Positions 34,526-44,180 are shown, counted from the stretch's first letter. The stretch is 64,000 bases of DNA from CAZJYI01 sp964550025 (GCA_964550025.1 CAZJYI010000017.1:1-64000); one strand, 5' to 3'. Program-made: numbers and translations. The notes: generated by a model from the letters alone, not told the origin.

Positions 34526-35878
34526 ATGTTCAGAAACGCAAATGTCCTACTCACGACCGTCTGCCTCTCCGGGCTAACGGCCTGTTCCTCGGCCAGGAGA
34601 CCGGCGGCCGGAGAGGGTCCGGCGTGGTCCGTGGAGGCGCGCTCCATTAGCCGTGAAGCCGTCAATCCCGCGGAGAACGCACGCGACGAGTTGATCAAGC
34701 CCGATAGTCCGTTATCGCTGTCAAATGCGATATCAACTGTTTTGTCCTGCAACCCCGAGCTCAGGGCCTACGCGTGGGACCTGCGTGCCGCCGAAGCCCG
34801 CCGGACCCAAGCCGGCCTGCATCCCAATCCAGAGTTGGAACTGGGAGTGGAAGAGTTCCTCGGGCGAGACGAAAGAGACGGGTTTGATGGTGCGGAAGCG
34901 ACTGTCTCCCTGACGCAACCGATTGAAGTCGGCGGCAAACGCGGCAAGCGCTCACGCGTTGCCGCGGGGGAGACGAAACTCATCCAAATGGACTACGAGT
35001 TGGCCCGGCTGACACTGGTGCGCCGGACCCGGCAGGCTTTCATAGAAGTATTGGACGCCCAGCAGAAGGTTGAACTGGCAGGCGAGCATACGCGCGTGGC
35101 TGAGGCACTGCTGGAAACGGTCAACAAGCGTGTCGAGGCCGGAAGAGGTTCGGTTGCGGATGCAGCCGGAGCAAGTGTCGTCCTTTCGCAAGCCAGGCTC
35201 GAACGTCAGCATGCCGTGGCGGAACTTGCCGATTCCCGGTACCGGCTGGCCATTCTCTGGGGGGGCGAGGAACCGGTGTTCGGACGGGTCGTGCCCCCTC
35301 CCGACAGGCCGACGGAACTACCGTCGCGACCGGAGCTCATGCAGGAAGTCGAAAGGCATCCCCTGGTACTTCGCTGCCGGGAGGAGATCGCTCTTGCGCG
35401 GGCTCGGCTCAAGCTGGAGAAGGCGCGGTCGCTGCCTGACCTGGGGTTGACTGCCGGCCTGAAGCGGTTGGGGCAGGATGACGACAATACGGGGATTCTC
35501 GGCTTGTCGCTTCCGCTGCCGGTATTCGATCGCAACCAGGGCATGATCGCGGCCGCACGGCACGAGTTGGCGAAAGCAGAGGAGCTCCGCGGTCAGGTGC
35601 TGACGCAGGTCAGGGCCAGGTTGGCGGCCTCGCACCAGCGCCTGCAGGCGGTTCTGGCGTCCGCCGCTTTGCTCAAGGAAGACGTTTTGACTGGCGCCCA
35701 GGCCGTGTACGAGACCACGCGTACGGCATACCGGGAGGGCAGATTCGGCTACCTGCAATTGCTGGAAGCGCAGCGCACGCTTCTTCACGCCCAGTCGCAA
35801 GCCCTCGATGCACAGATTGCCGTACGCCTGGCCTGGAATGACGTGGACTTCGCCATCGGCCGGATCGCCGGCAGATGA
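34526..35878 (+). CDS. czcC: CzcC/TolC-family outer-membrane efflux lipoprotein
   Basis: The outer-membrane channel of a tripartite metal exporter. ATG 34526 is preferred because it gives a lipoprotein signal ending Leu-Thr-Ala-Cys (Cys at residue 18) and follows AGGAGA (34506-34511); the open frame itself extends to 34253. The 450-residue product has the two long alpha-helical repeats of the OEP family. Landmarks are Asn-Pro-Glu-Leu near residue 75, Gln-Pro-Ile-Glu-Val-Gly-Gly-Lys-Arg near 130, and Leu-Pro-Leu-Pro-Val-Phe-Asp-Arg-Asn-Gln-Gly in the second half, all typical of CzcC/CusC relatives. The next gene starts 35 bases after its stop, so an operon with the adaptor and pump is expected. 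Confidence 0.85.
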   Translation: MFRNANVLLTTVCLSGLTACSSARRPAAGEGPAWSVEARSISREAVNPAENARDELIKPDSPLSLSNAISTVLSCNPELRAYAWDLRAAEARRTQAGLHPNPELELGVEEFLGRDERDGFDGAEATVSLTQPIEVGGKRGKRSRVAAGETKLIQMDYELARLTLVRRTRQAFIEVLDAQQKVELAGEHTRVAEALLETVNKRVEAGRGSVADAAGASVVLSQARLERQHAVAELADSRYRLAILWGGEEPVFGRVVPPPDRPTELPSRPELMQEVERHPLVLRCREEIALARARLKLEKARSLPDLGLTAGLKRLGQDDDNTGILGLSLPLPVFDRNQGMIAAARHELAKAEELRGQVLTQVRARLAASHQRLQAVLASAALLKEDVLTGAQAVYETTRTAYREGRFGYLQLLEAQRTLLHAQSQALDAQIAVRLAWNDVDFAIGRIAGR

Positions 35879-35913
35879 TCACCCGTCACATGCGGATTGA
35901 AAGGAGAATCAGA

Positions 35914-37791
35914 ATGCACTCTAGGAAACTACGCGGATGGGGCACGTTGGCCCTGGTGCTCTTCACGGCCCTCGGCAATGCCCAGGACCATGGACACGAT
36001 CATGGGGATCATGATCATGGAGATCATGGCCACGGCCACGGACATGGCGACGAACGGGCCATCGCATTCACGATATGGACGGACGCGGTTGAGATCTTCG
36101 CGGAACACCCGTTTGCCGTGGTCGGGAAGCCCACGGCCTTCGTGACTCACGTCACGGATTTGAAGACGTTCCTGCCGCGCACTCAGGGCTCGGTGACGTT
36201 CGTGACGTCCAAGGGGGCAAAGCGAAACGAGCACCGTGAGCCGGCGCCGGCACGGAACGGCATTTACATCCCCGAGCTCGTGTTCCCCGAACCCGGGACC
36301 TGGATCGTGACGCTTCAGATCCCCATGGACGGGACCACGCACGATGTGCCCTTCCCGTCCGTGCAGGTTTATCCGACGCAGGAAGAAGCGGATCGCGCAC
36401 CCGATCCTGAGGAGGTGGATGGGTTCTCTTTCCTCAAGGAGCAGCAGTGGATCATTCCCTTCATGGTCGAGTCAACCGGCAGCCGCACGGCGGAAGGCGT
36501 GGCGTGCCGCACCATTCCCGAGAGTGCGCTGGCTTATGCAGACAGCTCCGCCTACGTGTACGTACAGCTAGGCGGCGAGACCTTCGAACGACGCGGGGTA
36601 CAGGTGAAAGGCCGCCAGGACGGTCTTGCGCTGATCAGTTCCGGCCTGACGGAGCGGGACCACGTGGTGACGCTCGGCGTCGGGTCGGTGGCCCTGGCTC
36701 ACGGACAACCGTGCGGGCACGACGCGGCCGACGTCATTGAGATAACGGATGAGCAGGTCAAGCGGTTCGATATCGTCTGCGAGGCGGCGATCTCCGGTGG
36801 GGTAGGGGCCTGGCTTCAAGTTCCGGGAGAGATCGAGATCAACCACGAGCGGATGGCTCACATCGTTCCGCACGTGAAGGGGAGGGTCGCGCGGGTCGAC
36901 GTGGACCTGGGGCAGGATGTTCGCGCCGGACAGGTTCTGGCGCTGATCGAAAGTCGCGAGCTCGCGGACGCCAAAGCCGAGTTCCTGGGCGCGCGGGAAC
37001 ACGAGGCCATTGCCCGGGCACAGTACGAGCGTGAAGAGCGGTTGTATCAGCAGAAGATCTCGACGGAAGAGGACTACCTGACCCGCAAGGAAGCCCTTGC
37101 CAGGGCTGCGATCCGCCGTCGTGCCGCGGGTCAGAAGCTGCGTGCGCTGGGACTGACCGGAGAGGCGCTCGACAAGCTGCCCGAACAGGCCGACGATGCG
37201 TTGACGAGCTACATCATGACCGCGCCTTTCAACGGGACGATCATCGAGAAACACATGGTTCTCGGGGAGGTCGTCGACGACGCGTCCGAGACGTTCATCA
37301 TTGCCGACTTGAGCACGGTCTGGGTCGATCTGCACGTCAGTCAGAAAGACATCGGTTCGGTCAGCGTCGGTCAGCCTGCCGAGATCCTTCTGGGCGGGAC
37401 CGCGGAAGGGGTCCGTTCCGAGGTCAGCTACGTGGACCGTCGGCTGGATCCGGTCACGAGGACGGCCGTGGTTCGCATTGTGCTGGACGATCCCGAACGA
37501 CGGTATCGTTCCGGCACATTCGTCACCGGCCGGATTGGCATTCAGCCCCCCGGGCAATCGATTGTGATCCCGGCTGAAGCCGTGCAGATCGTCAACGACA
37601 GACCTTGCGTCTTCATCGATACGCCGGAGGGCTTCGCTCTGCGATACGTGACGCTTGGTCATAAGGACGCCGGCAAAACCGAGATCCTCGACGGGGTGGA
37701 CAGCGGGGAACAAATCGTTGTCCGCAACGCGTTTCATCTGAAGGCGGAGATCACGAAACAGGCCGTCTCCGGGCACGGTCACGTACACTGA
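35914..37791 (+). CDS. czcB: CzcB/CusB-type periplasmic adaptor with His-rich N-terminus
   Basis: Membrane-fusion protein linking pump and outer-membrane channel. ATG 35914 is preferred over 35875 because AAGGAG (35901-35906) sits seven bases upstream and a signal peptide follows at once. Right after it (about residues 24-46) is a dense His-Asp-His-Gly run, probably metal binding. A beta-rich domain at about 50-200 precedes the adaptor core, as in several CzcB-like proteins with N-terminal extensions. The lipoyl half-motifs lie around Val-Lys-Gly-Arg-Val (near residue 325) and Ala-Pro-Phe-Asn-Gly-Thr-Ile (about 440), with a helical hairpin between. The C-terminus again ends His-Gly-His-Val-His. 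At 625 residues it is longer than classical CzcB because of the extension. The pump gene follows after 18 bases. Confidence 0.87.
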   Translation: MHSRKLRGWGTLALVLFTALGNAQDHGHDHGDHDHGDHGHGHGHGDERAIAFTIWTDAVEIFAEHPFAVVGKPTAFVTHVTDLKTFLPRTQGSVTFVTSKGAKRNEHREPAPARNGIYIPELVFPEPGTWIVTLQIPMDGTTHDVPFPSVQVYPTQEEADRAPDPEEVDGFSFLKEQQWIIPFMVESTGSRTAEGVACRTIPESALAYADSSAYVYVQLGGETFERRGVQVKGRQDGLALISSGLTERDHVVTLGVGSVALAHGQPCGHDAADVIEITDEQVKRFDIVCEAAISGGVGAWLQVPGEIEINHERMAHIVPHVKGRVARVDVDLGQDVRAGQVLALIESRELADAKAEFLGAREHEAIARAQYEREERLYQQKISTEEDYLTRKEALARAAIRRRAAGQKLRALGLTGEALDKLPEQADDALTSYIMTAPFNGTIIEKHMVLGEVVDDASETFIIADLSTVWVDLHVSQKDIGSVSVGQPAEILLGGTAEGVRSEVSYVDRRLDPVTRTAVVRIVLDDPERRYRSGTFVTGRIGIQPPGQSIVIPAEAVQIVNDRPCVFIDTPEGFALRYVTLGHKDAGKTEILDGVDSGEQIVVRNAFHLKAEITKQAVSGHGHVH

Positions 37792-37809
37792 GAACCGGAG
37801 GGCTGAACG

Positions 37810-40800
37810 ATGATCGCAACACTCATGCGAATCGCCTTGAGGCACAAGTTGCTGGTGTTCTTCGCAACCATTGGTCTCAGCGTGGGCGGCGTCTTTTGTC
37901 TGCGCCGGCTGCCAATCGACGCGTTTCCGGACATCACGCCCAACCTCGTGCAAGTCTTTGCCGAAATCGAGGGGCTGGCGGCCGAGGAAGTGGAACAGTT
38001 GGTTACGCGCCCTGTCGAGGTCGCCATGCGCGGCATCCCCGGGGTGAAGAAGATCCGTTCGCTGTCTTCCCTGGGACTCTCGACGGTGAACATCTACTTC
38101 GAGGACGATATCGACATCTATTTCGCCCGGCAACGGGTCACCGAGCGGCTTTCCCTGGCTGAGGAAGGCATTCCTCGCAGCGTGGATATGCCGCACGGTC
38201 TCGAGATGGGGCCGGTGGCCAGCGGTATGGGGAAGATCCTCTCTTACTATCTCGAGGCCGAAGACCAGGACGTAGCGGATCTTCGCACGCTCCAGGATTG
38301 GATTATCAAGCGGGACATCGAGACCATTCCGGGCGTCGCGAAGGTCGTGAGCCAGGGCGGCTACGTTCAAGAGTACCAGGTCAACGTCCATCCGGATCAA
38401 CTCCTGGCATTCGGGCTCACCTTGCAGGATGTGACTGCCGCGTTGGAATCCAACAACGCGAATGCGGGTGGCGGTCTGGTCAAGCACGGCAGTGAGGAGC
38501 TCATCGTTCGGGGTATCGGACGGTTGAAGGACGCCGCCGATATCGAGAACGTTTGCATCAAGTCACACGCAGGCCGGACGGTATTGGTCAAGGACGTCGC
38601 CACGGTTGTGTTTGGCAACGCATTCCGGCGGGGTGTCGCCATCATGGACGGCGAAAGGGAAGTCGTGCTCGGAGGGATCTACAAGCTCCATCGGGCGAAC
38701 TCATTCGAGGTCATCCGGCGGCTGGACCGGCGAATCGAGGAGATCAACGAGACCTTGCCCGCCGGCGTACGCATCGTGCCGTTCTACGATCAGTCTCAAC
38801 TCGTGCAGGCCAGTATCGGAACGGTGCGCAAGGCCCTTTCGTTGGGGCTGGTGCTCGTGTGCCTGGTGGCGTTCATGTTCCTGGGAGATGTCCGCAATGC
38901 GCTGATCATGGTATGCTCGCTGCCCTTTGCCATCCTGGTGGCCCTCATCCTCATGGAACGCAGCGGCATCCCCGGTGACTTGATCTCCTTCGGCGGCGTG
39001 GCCATCGCCCTTGGTATGATCATCGACGCGACCATCATCATGGTCGAGAAGATCCAGACATCGTTGGCTGAGAAGTCCGGCGACGGTGCCATCACGGATG
39101 CGATCATCGCCTCCGCCCGGGAAGTCGGTCGCCCGATCGTGTTTGCCGTGGCAATCGTCGTGATCGTCTTCCTGCCGATTTTCACTCTCGGAGAGGTGGA
39201 GGGCAAGATGTTCCGTCCGTTGGCCTTTGCCGTTGCCGTGACGATGGGCGGGTCACTGCTCTACGCGCTGTTCGTCGCGCCGGTGCTCTACCGCATTATG
39301 CACCGCCCCGCAGGACGCACTCGGAGGCGCAGACGTGGATATGGTCCCGTGATGACGAGCGTGTTGAACGTCTACGAGTTTGTGATCAGACGCATCCTGC
39401 CGCACCCGTTCCTCGTCACGGTTGTGGTGACAGGTATCCTGATCGGGGGGGTGAACGTCTTTCTGGGATTGGGACGAGAGTTTCTCCCCTCCCTTCAGGA
39501 AGGCACACTACAGTGCTTCGCCTATATGAACCCGAACATCTCCCTGGACCAGATCAAGGAGACATCGGGGAAGATCGCAAGAAGCCTCAAGGATGCCCCC
39601 GAAGTGAGACATGTGGTGACGGACATCGGCTATGGCGAGGTTGGCCCTCATGTCCATCACAGCAACTATGCGTGCATGACCGTGACCCTTCAACCACAGA
39701 GCCAATGGAAGACGGCACGGACACAGGACGGACTGGCCGGCCGGCTGCACGAGAAGATCGGCGCCTACCTGGGAACGACCGTCGGCTTCTCGCAACCCAT
39801 CAACCATGAGCTGGACGGACTGGTATCGGGTGTTGGCGCCGCCGTGGCAGCCAAGGTGTTCGGCCCGGACATGGACAGGTTGCGTGAGATCGCCACGGAA
39901 ATCGAACACGTCATGGCGGGGGTCTCCGGAGTCACGGACTTGAGAGTCGAACAGACCGCGGGACAGACACAACTGCAGATTGAGCCAAAGAGCGAAATGT
40001 TGGCGCGGTATGGGCTGAACAAGGAGGACATCCTCGGCCTGGTTCACGATGCCATCACCGGAGACGAAGTTGGGCATGTCTTCGAGGGTGAGAAGTCATA
40101 CCGTATCCTGGTGCGGCTTGATTCCACCTACCGCGAGAACATGGACGCTATCAAGGCCATGCTTGTCCCGACCCCTGGCGGAGCGTATGTCCCGCTGGAC
40201 CAACTGGCCGGCATCCGTACGCGGACGGGGTTGCGGCAGATCAGCCGGGAAGACACCCAGCGCTATGTCTCCGTGCAGTGCAACGTGATCGGTCGGGATG
40301 AGGGTGGTTTCGTTGCGGAGGCGCGGGAGAAGGTGCGCGCAGGCGTCACACTGCCGGCCGGTTATCGTATTGCCTGGGGGGGGCAGTTCGAGCTGCAGCA
40401 GGCGGCGAACCGCCGGTTGTCCATCGTCATCCCGATCACGCTTCTGCTCGTCATGGCCATGCTGTACGGGCTCTTCAATTCCTTCAGGAACGTGTTCCTG
40501 ATCATGCTCAACATCCCGCTGGCCCTGGTTGGCGGTGTTTTTGCGCTGGCCGTCTTCAAGGAGCATGTCAGCATTCCCTCTTCGATCGGCTTCATTGCAT
40601 TGTTCGGCATTGCGCTGACCGATGGTGTCGTGCTCGTCTCGAGATTCGAGAGTCTGAGAGGCAAAGGCGTCGCGCTGCTGGATGCGGTGGTGTCGGGGTG
40701 TCGCTCGAAGTTCCGACCCGTCATCATGACAACGGTCACGACAGCGCTTGGACTGCTGCCGTTGGTCATCGCCACCGGGACCGGGTCCGAGATCCAGAAA

Positions 40801-40917
40801 CCGCTTGCCATTGTCGTGATCGGAGGACTCGTGTCGTCGACGTTGCTGACACTTGTTGTGATTCCAACACTCTATCTGTGGATCGGTTCAAGGGGGGGTG
40901 GTCAGATCAGCTCATAG
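37810..40917 (+). CDS. czcA: Heavy-metal efflux RND pump (CzcA/CusA family)
   Basis: The 1,035-residue inner-membrane proton/metal antiporter of the system. It has the RND layout: helix 1 near residues 12-30, a large periplasmic loop, a helix bundle at about 340-540, a second loop and a C-terminal bundle. In the proton-relay helix it has Ala400, Asp406 and Glu413, the CusA pattern rather than the CzcA double-Asp pattern. Met573 and Met623 match CusA's substrate Met positions as I recall them, but the third site is Gly670. CusA's later Glu and Lys relay residues are replaced (Leu-Thr-Asp and Arg-Pro-Val). Metal specificity (Cu/Ag or divalent) is therefore unclear. Its 3' end overlaps the convergent feoC by 16 bases. 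Confidence 0.9.
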   Translation: MIATLMRIALRHKLLVFFATIGLSVGGVFCLRRLPIDAFPDITPNLVQVFAEIEGLAAEEVEQLVTRPVEVAMRGIPGVKKIRSLSSLGLSTVNIYFEDDIDIYFARQRVTERLSLAEEGIPRSVDMPHGLEMGPVASGMGKILSYYLEAEDQDVADLRTLQDWIIKRDIETIPGVAKVVSQGGYVQEYQVNVHPDQLLAFGLTLQDVTAALESNNANAGGGLVKHGSEELIVRGIGRLKDAADIENVCIKSHAGRTVLVKDVATVVFGNAFRRGVAIMDGEREVVLGGIYKLHRANSFEVIRRLDRRIEEINETLPAGVRIVPFYDQSQLVQASIGTVRKALSLGLVLVCLVAFMFLGDVRNALIMVCSLPFAILVALILMERSGIPGDLISFGGVAIALGMIIDATIIMVEKIQTSLAEKSGDGAITDAIIASAREVGRPIVFAVAIVVIVFLPIFTLGEVEGKMFRPLAFAVAVTMGGSLLYALFVAPVLYRIMHRPAGRTRRRRRGYGPVMTSVLNVYEFVIRRILPHPFLVTVVVTGILIGGVNVFLGLGREFLPSLQEGTLQCFAYMNPNISLDQIKETSGKIARSLKDAPEVRHVVTDIGYGEVGPHVHHSNYACMTVTLQPQSQWKTARTQDGLAGRLHEKIGAYLGTTVGFSQPINHELDGLVSGVGAAVAAKVFGPDMDRLREIATEIEHVMAGVSGVTDLRVEQTAGQTQLQIEPKSEMLARYGLNKEDILGLVHDAITGDEVGHVFEGEKSYRILVRLDSTYRENMDAIKAMLVPTPGGAYVPLDQLAGIRTRTGLRQISREDTQRYVSVQCNVIGRDEGGFVAEAREKVRAGVTLPAGYRIAWGGQFELQQAANRRLSIVIPITLLLVMAMLYGLFNSFRNVFLIMLNIPLALVGGVFALAVFKEHVSIPSSIGFIALFGIALTDGVVLVSRFESLRGKGVALLDAVVSGCRSKFRPVIMTTVTTALGLLPLVIATGTGSEIQKPLAIVVIGGLVSSTLLTLVVIPTLYLWIGSRGGGQISS

Positions 40918-41120
40918 ACCAGCATGTCTTCGCGACACGCCGACGTGCAGCCCGAACAGAGGGCGCTGCCGCCGACGGTGTCCAACCGGACCTGCCCCTT
41001 GTCGACGAGCACCTGCAGCATTGGCTCCAGCGCGTCGGCCTCCATGTCGAAGTGCCGGGCCAGCTCGCGCAGGGTCATTCTGCCGCGTTCTGCCAGTAGC
41101 TGCTTTGTCTCGCGGAGCAT
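40902..41120 (-). CDS. feoC: FeoC-like winged-helix protein with Cys cluster
   Basis: A 72-residue protein. The N-terminal half is a winged-helix (Leu-Arg-Glu-Leu-Ala-Arg-His-Phe, then Leu-Val-Asp-Lys-Gly-Gln-Val) and the C-terminal half holds Cys-Ser-Gly-Cys-Thr-Ser-Ala-Cys, the FeoC-type iron or Fe-S ligand cluster. FeoC proteins associate with FeoB, protect it from proteolysis or regulate the feo genes. The start 41120 lies two bases after the feoB stop, so the two are co-translated. An upstream extension to 41195 lies inside feoB and was rejected. The 3' end overlaps the RND pump gene of the opposite strand. Confidence 0.82.
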   Translation of the reverse strand: MLRETKQLLAERGRMTLRELARHFDMEADALEPMLQVLVDKGQVRLDTVGGSALCSGCTSACREDMLVYELI

Positions 41121-41122
41121 GG

Positions 41123-43450
41123 CTACGCCCCGACCGTCAAGGTTCGTGCTCTCGCGCGGAGTCCGCCATAGAGGGCCGCCAGCGATACGAGGCATGCCAC
41201 CATCCAGCCCGCTGAGGTCCCCGGGTGTTGGGCAAAGGTCGCGAACTGGTAGAACAGTGTCCCCGTGACCCAGGCCAGCAGCGTCAGGTACCCGACCGCG
41301 AAGATGGCCCAGTTGAGGTTCGTCTCACGGTAGATGGCTGCAATGGCCGCCACGCATGGCGCGTAGATGAGGATGAACAGCAGGTAGGCGATCGCACCGG
41401 CCCTGCCGTCGAAGTACCTGGCCATCGCCGTCACCGTGCTCGACTTGATCTCCATGTCCTCTGCGACGGTTTCGGTATCGCTCAAGTCGTCGTCGATCCT
41501 GACGCCCATCGGATCGGCCAGCCCCTTGCCGAAGTCCTCGAAGCCGGCGGGAATGGCCGCGAAGGCACTCGCGATGCCACCCCAAAAGCTGAACTCCTCC
41601 TCTTTGGGCTCCACATCGGATGCTCCCGCCGCCGTGGCGGCATCTTCCTCCGCCATGGCCGCGTACAGAGAGTCGAGCGTTCCCACCACGGCCTCCTTGG
41701 CGAAGAGGCCGGTGAAAAGGCCGACGGCGCCCGGCCAGTTGTCCTCGGTCAAACCGAGGGGCCGGAAGACGACGCCGACCTTCCTGCTCACCGTGCTGAG
41801 TACCGACCGCTGAGAACCCTCATTGCCGAAACTGCCGTCCGTGCCGATCGAGTTGAGGAAGCTCAACACCACGACGACCACCATGATGACGCGACCCGCG
41901 CGGATTATGAAAGTCTTGAGGCGGTTCCACGTGTGGAACATGATGCCGCGGAACGTCGGCAGGTGGTATGGCGGCAACTCCATCACGAAGGTGGATGTTT
42001 CTCCGTGCAGAATCGTCTTTTTCATGAGCAGACCGGTCAGCACCGCCAGTACGATGCCGGTGAAGTACAGGCCGAACAGGACACTTCCGCCGTGGTAGGG
42101 GAAGAACGCCGCCACGAAGAGCGTGTAGACCGGCAGGCGCGCGCCGCACGACATGAAGGGATTCATCATGATCGTCAGGATGCGGTCCCGGTTGTTCTCC
42201 AGTGTCCGGGTCGCCATGATCGCCGGCACGTTGCAGCCGAAACCGACGAGCATGGGAATGAACGCCTTGCCCGGCAGGCCAACGGTTCGCAACAGGCGAT
42301 CCATAACGAACGCCGCCCGGGCCATGTACCCCGAGTCCTCCAGGAAGGAGAGACACAGGAAGATGAAGAAGATGGGCGGAATGAACGTAGCCACGGTCTG
42401 AATCCCGCCACCTAGACCGCCGGCCAGCAGCGATATCAGCCATTCGGGCGTCTTGACGGCGCCCAGCAGCTTCCCGAATCCGTCTACAAAGATCGTGCCG
42501 CACAGCCCGTCGAAGAAGTCGATGAACGGCGCGCCCAGGTTGATCGTGGCCACGAAGACGAGATACATGACTGCGAGAAAGATGGGGATCCCGGCCACGC
42601 GGTTCAGCACTACCCGGTCGATCGCGTCCGAAACAGTGCGGCGGACCTGGCTGTCACGATGGACGACGTCCCTAACCAAGCCGTGGATGAACCCGTATCG
42701 ACCATCCGAAATGACGATGTCGAGGTCTTCACCCGTGTGTTTCTCGACACGCTGTGTCTCGGAGGCTACGAGGTCGTCAACGCCGGCGCCCTTGACCATG
42801 TCAAGAGCCAGCTCATCCTGCTCCAGCGTCTTCAGGGCCAGCCAACGTGTATCGACGCCTCTTTCCCGGGCCGCGGCGTCAACCTTGGGCTGCAGCCTGG
42901 ATACGGCGTTCTCGAGCTCGGAGTCGTAGCCGACGTGCGTGTCGGGTACTCCCCCGGCGTGCGCGACCGTCATGATCGCTTCGCGCAGTTTGTCTATCCC
43001 GGTGCCCTTCTTCGCCACGATCGGTATCACGGGGCACCCGAGATGCTGGGCAAGGTGGTCCGTCTCGATCCGGATCTGCCGTTTCTTCGCGATGTCCACC
43101 ATGTTGAGAGCGACCAACACGGGCACACGCATCTCCAGGAGCTGCGTGGTCAGGTAAAGATTGCGCTCGAGATTGGAGGCGTCGACGATGTTCACGACGA
43201 CATCAGGCGTGTCTGTCAGGATGTGTTTGCGTGCGATCGACTCATCGATCGAGTAGGCCGAGAACGAGTAGATCCCGGGGAGGTCCGTCACGTCCACTCG
43301 CGTGCCGTCCTCCTCATAGTAGCCGTCGATGCGCTCGACGGTCACTCCCGGCCAGTTGCCGACGTGCTGATGAGAGCCGGTCAAATCGTTGAATAGCGTC
43401 GTCTTGCCGCAGTTCGGATTGCCGGCAATCGCTATCTTGAGATTGTCCAT
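41123..43450 (-). CDS. feoB: Ferrous iron transporter FeoB
   Basis: A 775-residue inner-membrane Fe(II) transporter with a cytoplasmic GTPase domain. The G motifs are visible: Gly-Asn-Pro-Asn-Cys-Gly-Lys-Thr (10-17), the switch I Val-Gly-Asn-Trp-Pro-Gly-Val-Thr (30-37), Asp-Leu-Pro-Gly (56-59) and Asn-Met-Val-Asp (116-119). A GDI-like helical part follows, then the gate-containing membrane domain with Gly-Cys-Asn-Val-Pro-Ala and Cys-Gly-Ala-Arg-Leu-Pro-Val. About 100 extra residues with acidic runs sit between the late helices (around 600-690). A GGAGA-type ribosome site lies in the 19-base gap upstream. feoA is absent from the operon; the gene before it encodes an outer-membrane protein. feoC follows. 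Confidence 0.95.
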   Translation of the reverse strand: MDNLKIAIAGNPNCGKTTLFNDLTGSHQHVGNWPGVTVERIDGYYEEDGTRVDVTDLPGIYSFSAYSIDESIARKHILTDTPDVVVNIVDASNLERNLYLTTQLLEMRVPVLVALNMVDIAKKRQIRIETDHLAQHLGCPVIPIVAKKGTGIDKLREAIMTVAHAGGVPDTHVGYDSELENAVSRLQPKVDAAARERGVDTRWLALKTLEQDELALDMVKGAGVDDLVASETQRVEKHTGEDLDIVISDGRYGFIHGLVRDVVHRDSQVRRTVSDAIDRVVLNRVAGIPIFLAVMYLVFVATINLGAPFIDFFDGLCGTIFVDGFGKLLGAVKTPEWLISLLAGGLGGGIQTVATFIPPIFFIFLCLSFLEDSGYMARAAFVMDRLLRTVGLPGKAFIPMLVGFGCNVPAIMATRTLENNRDRILTIMMNPFMSCGARLPVYTLFVAAFFPYHGGSVLFGLYFTGIVLAVLTGLLMKKTILHGETSTFVMELPPYHLPTFRGIMFHTWNRLKTFIIRAGRVIMVVVVVLSFLNSIGTDGSFGNEGSQRSVLSTVSRKVGVVFRPLGLTEDNWPGAVGLFTGLFAKEAVVGTLDSLYAAMAEEDAATAAGASDVEPKEEEFSFWGGIASAFAAIPAGFEDFGKGLADPMGVRIDDDLSDTETVAEDMEIKSSTVTAMARYFDGRAGAIAYLLFILIYAPCVAAIAAIYRETNLNWAIFAVGYLTLLAWVTGTLFYQFATFAQHPGTSAGWMVACLVSLAALYGGLRARARTLTVGA

Positions 43451-43469
43451 TCTGATCTCCGTATTCTCC

Positions 43470-44030
43470 TCAATGCGTGCAGACCAGTGAGACTCCGCCG
43501 CCCAGCACGGCCTCGACGAACGATCCCTCCGCTTCGAACGAGTGGTACCAGTCCGCGTGCGCCGTAAGGCCGCCCGGGATCCCGCCGTAGGCGAGGCTGG
43601 CGCCCACCTCGTTGTCCTCTTCGTCGTCGCTCAAGAAACGCAGGTGCATGTAGCCGACGGATGCCTCCCAGTCCCCGTACTCGACGGTATAGTTCAAGTA
43701 AGCGTTGAACTCGGTGTACTCCGTGCCCGGGCTGGCCGCGTACCAGGCGCCAAGGTCGAACCCCCTGTACAAGGCATCGACGGTCGTGCCCACGAGATCC
43801 TCCCCGTCAAGCATGTCCCGTCCTTCCAGCACGTAGCGACTGTCCCAGGCGAACACCATGTCGATCTGAAGCTCGTCCGCAACCCGCCCCAGCAGGAGCC
43901 GGTGGGCCGGCTCCTTGCCTTCGGCCGGAGCGTGCACTGACTGCGCCGGCGTGTTCACCGGTCCGACACTGCCCATCAGTGCCGCGAGCAGCAATCCCTT
44001 CAACGCAACGCTCAATGCTCTCTTCATCAT
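43470..44030 (-). CDS. TorF-like outer-membrane protein, apparently shortened
   Basis: A 186-residue product with a clear signal peptide (about residues 1-28, Met-Met-Lys-Arg then a hydrophobic core). Amphipathic strand segments follow: Asp-Ser-Arg-Tyr-Val-Leu-Glu-Gly-Arg-Asp-Met, Tyr-Arg-Gly-Phe-Asp-Leu-Gly-Ala-Trp-Tyr and Tyr-Gly-Asp-Trp-Glu-Ala-Ser-Val-Gly-Tyr. These resemble the TorF/TIGR02001 family of putative porins, which are usually well over 200 residues. This one ends abruptly, 19 bases before feoB, so it is either truncated or a short variant. Position 44030 is chosen for a GAGG about ten bases upstream. Being first in the feo operon, it may supply Fe(II) passage through the outer membrane (inference). 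Confidence 0.65.
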   Translation of the reverse strand: MMKRALSVALKGLLLAALMGSVGPVNTPAQSVHAPAEGKEPAHRLLLGRVADELQIDMVFAWDSRYVLEGRDMLDGEDLVGTTVDALYRGFDLGAWYAASPGTEYTEFNAYLNYTVEYGDWEASVGYMHLRFLSDDEEDNEVGASLAYGGIPGGLTAHADWYHSFEAEGSFVEAVLGGGVSLVCTH

Positions 44031-44164
44031 CGCTCGCCTCGTTCTCAGGCAGGACGCCTGTTCTCGGTCTGGTTCACGCATTTGCACTTGTGTGCCCACC
44101 CATTCTCCGTGTTGTCTTCACGGTCTTCGTTCGGATTGCCGACTCGGACCGAGGTCCTTTGAAA

Positions 44165-44180
44165 GTTTGGAGCGCCAAAC
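44165..44180. promoter_or_regulatory. Palindrome next to feo promoter
   Basis: GTTTGG-AGCG-CCAAAC is a perfect 6-bp inverted repeat with a 4-base centre that overlaps the downstream side of the -10 hexamer. It is a possible operator for an iron-responsive regulator, though it is not a classical Fur box. Confidence 0.35.

Noticed and set aside
36568..38487. 639-codon frame on the - strand across the adaptor and pump genes
   Set aside because: It spans two well-supported genes in antisense and has no matching domain.
41225..42415. 396-codon + strand frame inside feoB
   Set aside because: Shadow of feoB with biased His/Arg composition.
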